From contig NZ_JASHJI010000010.1 in assembly GCF_030733265.1 (NCBI RefSeq), forward strand, positions 157,836 to 221,835: a DNA stretch of 64,000 bases. The letters are read 5' to 3'. Numbering within the stretch: the first letter of the stretch is position 1; each line of letters opens with the position of its first letter. Source of the DNA: Roseibium sp. MMSF_3412. Lineage in GTDB: Bacteria > Pseudomonadota > Alphaproteobacteria > Rhizobiales > Stappiaceae. Position numbers and translations under genes: made by a program. Shown here piece by piece: positions 62,937 to 64,000 of the stretch. Below the pieces are notes generated by a model that was not told the DNA's origin, did not search any database, and saw nothing but the letters and a program-made list of their open reading frames with translations.

Positions 62937-64000
62937 ATGACGGGGTACAAGGAAGTGTGTGGGGGACGTCCGATTCGAGAGACGTCCGAAGTGTCGAGCT
63001 TGTCCCGTCAGCTTTTGCTGACTACTGTTTCCACCGGTGTGCTTGTTTTCGCCCTGACCACACAACCCGCCCGCTCCGACGAAATTGTTGTCGAGGGTGC
63101 CGAAACCGCCACCCAGATCATGAATGGTTTTCCCTATGACGCAATCGTCATCACCGGGGATGGCAGCCTCACGACCGATGGTTTCCAGGAACCGGGTGTC
63201 TACAGCACCGGCGATGGCCACTCGATTGTCAACAACGGCAGCATTCTTGCCACCGGAGGCGAGTCGGAAGGGATCAGAAGCATTGGCTCCGATGTAACGA
63301 TCCTCAACACTGGTGACATCCGGACGACTCAGAGCGACTCGAACGCAATCGTCAATTGGGGCAACGACTCACGAATTGCCAACAGCGGCGACATCCAGAC
63401 CGAAGGCAATTTTTCAATCGCGATTTTCAGCGACGGAAGCGACGTCAGGATCACCAACAGCGGAGACATCAGAACAGAAGGGCAGTCCGCATACGGAATT
63501 TACAACTATGGCGACAATGGCACGGTCGTCAACAGCGGCGACATCCTCACGACCGGGCGCTTTGCTTCCGGGATCCTCAACGATGCGGGAAACGAAACCA
63601 CGATCACGAACAGTGGCAATATCCAAACGACCGGGGCCAACGCCCGTGGAATATTCAATAGCAGAAACAACCTTTCGGTGATCACCAATAGTGGTGACAT
63701 CCGAACGACAGGGGATCGTGCCGACGGAATTTTGAACTACTATGGTTACGACGCGCGCATCACCAACAGCGGCAACATACGAACAACCGGCGATGATGCT
63801 CCCGGTTTTTTCAGCTACTACTCAAGCGGTACAGTCTTCACCAACAGCGGCGTGATCATCAGCGAAAGAAGCGAGGCGATCCATGTTGCCAACGGTTCGG
63901 ACGGAAGCACCGTCAACCTGAATGCCCCCTCCTTTCTCGGCGGTGCCATCACCTTCGAATCCGAGACAACTCTCAACCTCACCACCGGGGCCTCGCACTC
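62937..64000 (+). CDS. Large repetitive autotransporter / surface protein, 5' part only
   Basis: An open frame from ATG 62937 (alternative GTG 62991) runs off the window end. A signal segment LLLTTVSTGVLVFALTTQPA is followed by a beta-helix-like passenger of repeats of about 20-25 residues, each with a variable part ending GIxN(Y/D)G or similar and the near-constant unit ITNSGDIRTTG (for example IVNSGDILTTG, ITNSGNIQTTG, ITNSGNIRTTG). Such Asn/Gly/Ser-rich repeats are typical of type V autotransporter passengers. The C-terminal barrel would lie beyond the window. Confidence 0.8.
   Translation, partial: MTGYKEVCGGRPIRETSEVSSLSRQLLLTTVSTGVLVFALTTQPARSDEIVVEGAETATQIMNGFPYDAIVITGDGSLTTDGFQEPGVYSTGDGHSIVNNGSILATGGESEGIRSIGSDVTILNTGDIRTTQSDSNAIVNWGNDSRIANSGDIQTEGNFSIAIFSDGSDVRITNSGDIRTEGQSAYGIYNYGDNGTVVNSGDILTTGRFASGILNDAGNETTITNSGNIQTTGANARGIFNSRNNLSVITNSGDIRTTGDRADGILNYYGYDARITNSGNIRTTGDDAPGFFSYYSSGTVFTNSGVIISERSEAIHVANGSDGSTVNLNAPSFLGGAITFESETTLNLTTGASH
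62964..62987 (+). repeat. Inverted repeat at the start of the autotransporter gene
   Basis: GGACGTC / GACGTCC, 7-bp perfect arms, 10-base spacer, between the ATG at 62937 and the GTG at 62991. If translation starts at the GTG, it would be in the leader and could be an operator or hairpin. Confidence 0.4.

Noticed and set aside
63100..63990. Regularly spaced repeats that might suggest a CRISPR array
   Set aside because: The units are in-frame codon repeats of an autotransporter passenger with varying sequence, with no constant repeat of CRISPR length and no cas genes.

Overview
The window looks like chromosomal DNA of a GC-rich alphaproteobacterium. Gene content and order (TrcR/DUF1013, RcdA, CpdR, GapR, an aa3-type oxidase subunit IV, cysteine-free L31 and L36, a BBP2_2-type barrel) suggest the Hyphomicrobiales, and by inference a marine Stappiaceae-like genus such as Roseibium/Labrenzia or Stappia. 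No plasmid or phage backbone, rRNA operon, CRISPR array or intact transposase was seen. There is one tRNA gene (Val, GAC).

Layout. 0-8.3 kb: cell-cycle genes trcR and rcdA, a quinone oxidoreductase, DUF1192, rpmE and an MsbA-like exporter, interrupted by a TetR / sterol-desaturase / hydrolase cassette. 8.2-16.5 kb: acyl-CoA metabolism (LysR, crotonase, SDR, prpE, a CoA ligase) with a TauE-type exporter. 16.5-23.7 kb: two DUF465 proteins, purEK, a MATE exporter, rpsU, a TPR lipoprotein, a broken oxidoreductase and a pseudouridine synthase. 23.8-28.5 kb: oxidase subunit IV, an ABC1/UbiB kinase, a DUF3445 enzyme and pepF. 28.6-38.6 kb: a sigma-54 activator, a secreted M15/DUF882 protein, gapR, DUF1244, an N-formylglutamate amidohydrolase, DUF1036-pyk and rpmJ. 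38.8-43.9 kb: tRNA-Val, cpdR, a second N-formylglutamate amidohydrolase, hisN, a lysophospholipase-like hydrolase and a small heat-shock protein behind a ROSE-like thermometer. 44-48 kb: threonine aldolase and a bufferin-type (MNIO/DUF692) copper-peptide operon. 48.4-54.7 kb: gltBD. 54.7-64 kb: envelope genes (SGNH protein, MltB, beta-barrel, kpsF), a MotA/MotB-like stator pair, a 308-bp direct repeat and the start of a large repetitive autotransporter.

The most notable structures are these. (1) A family of 264-bp inverted-repeat elements flanked by TA has four copies, all exactly 264 bp. One copy has split an oxidoreductase gene, two sit side by side sharing one TA, and the two ends of each copy match each other even where copies differ. 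(2) Two intergenic small-RNA candidates on opposite strands share one architecture: a short hairpin, a hairpin with a CUCCU/UCCUU loop, a single-stranded CCTCCCT followed by AGACTC, then a terminator. (3) The bufferin operon has a hairpin attenuator between precursor and maturase. (4) A ROSE-like element hides the hsp20 ribosome-binding site.

How genes work together: RcdA and CpdR are both adaptors for ClpXP degradation of CtrA, and with TrcR and GapR they make the window rich in cell-cycle functions. PurE and PurK carry out consecutive purine steps, GltB and GltD form one enzyme, and BufA-BufB-BufC-DoxX form one metal-stress system.
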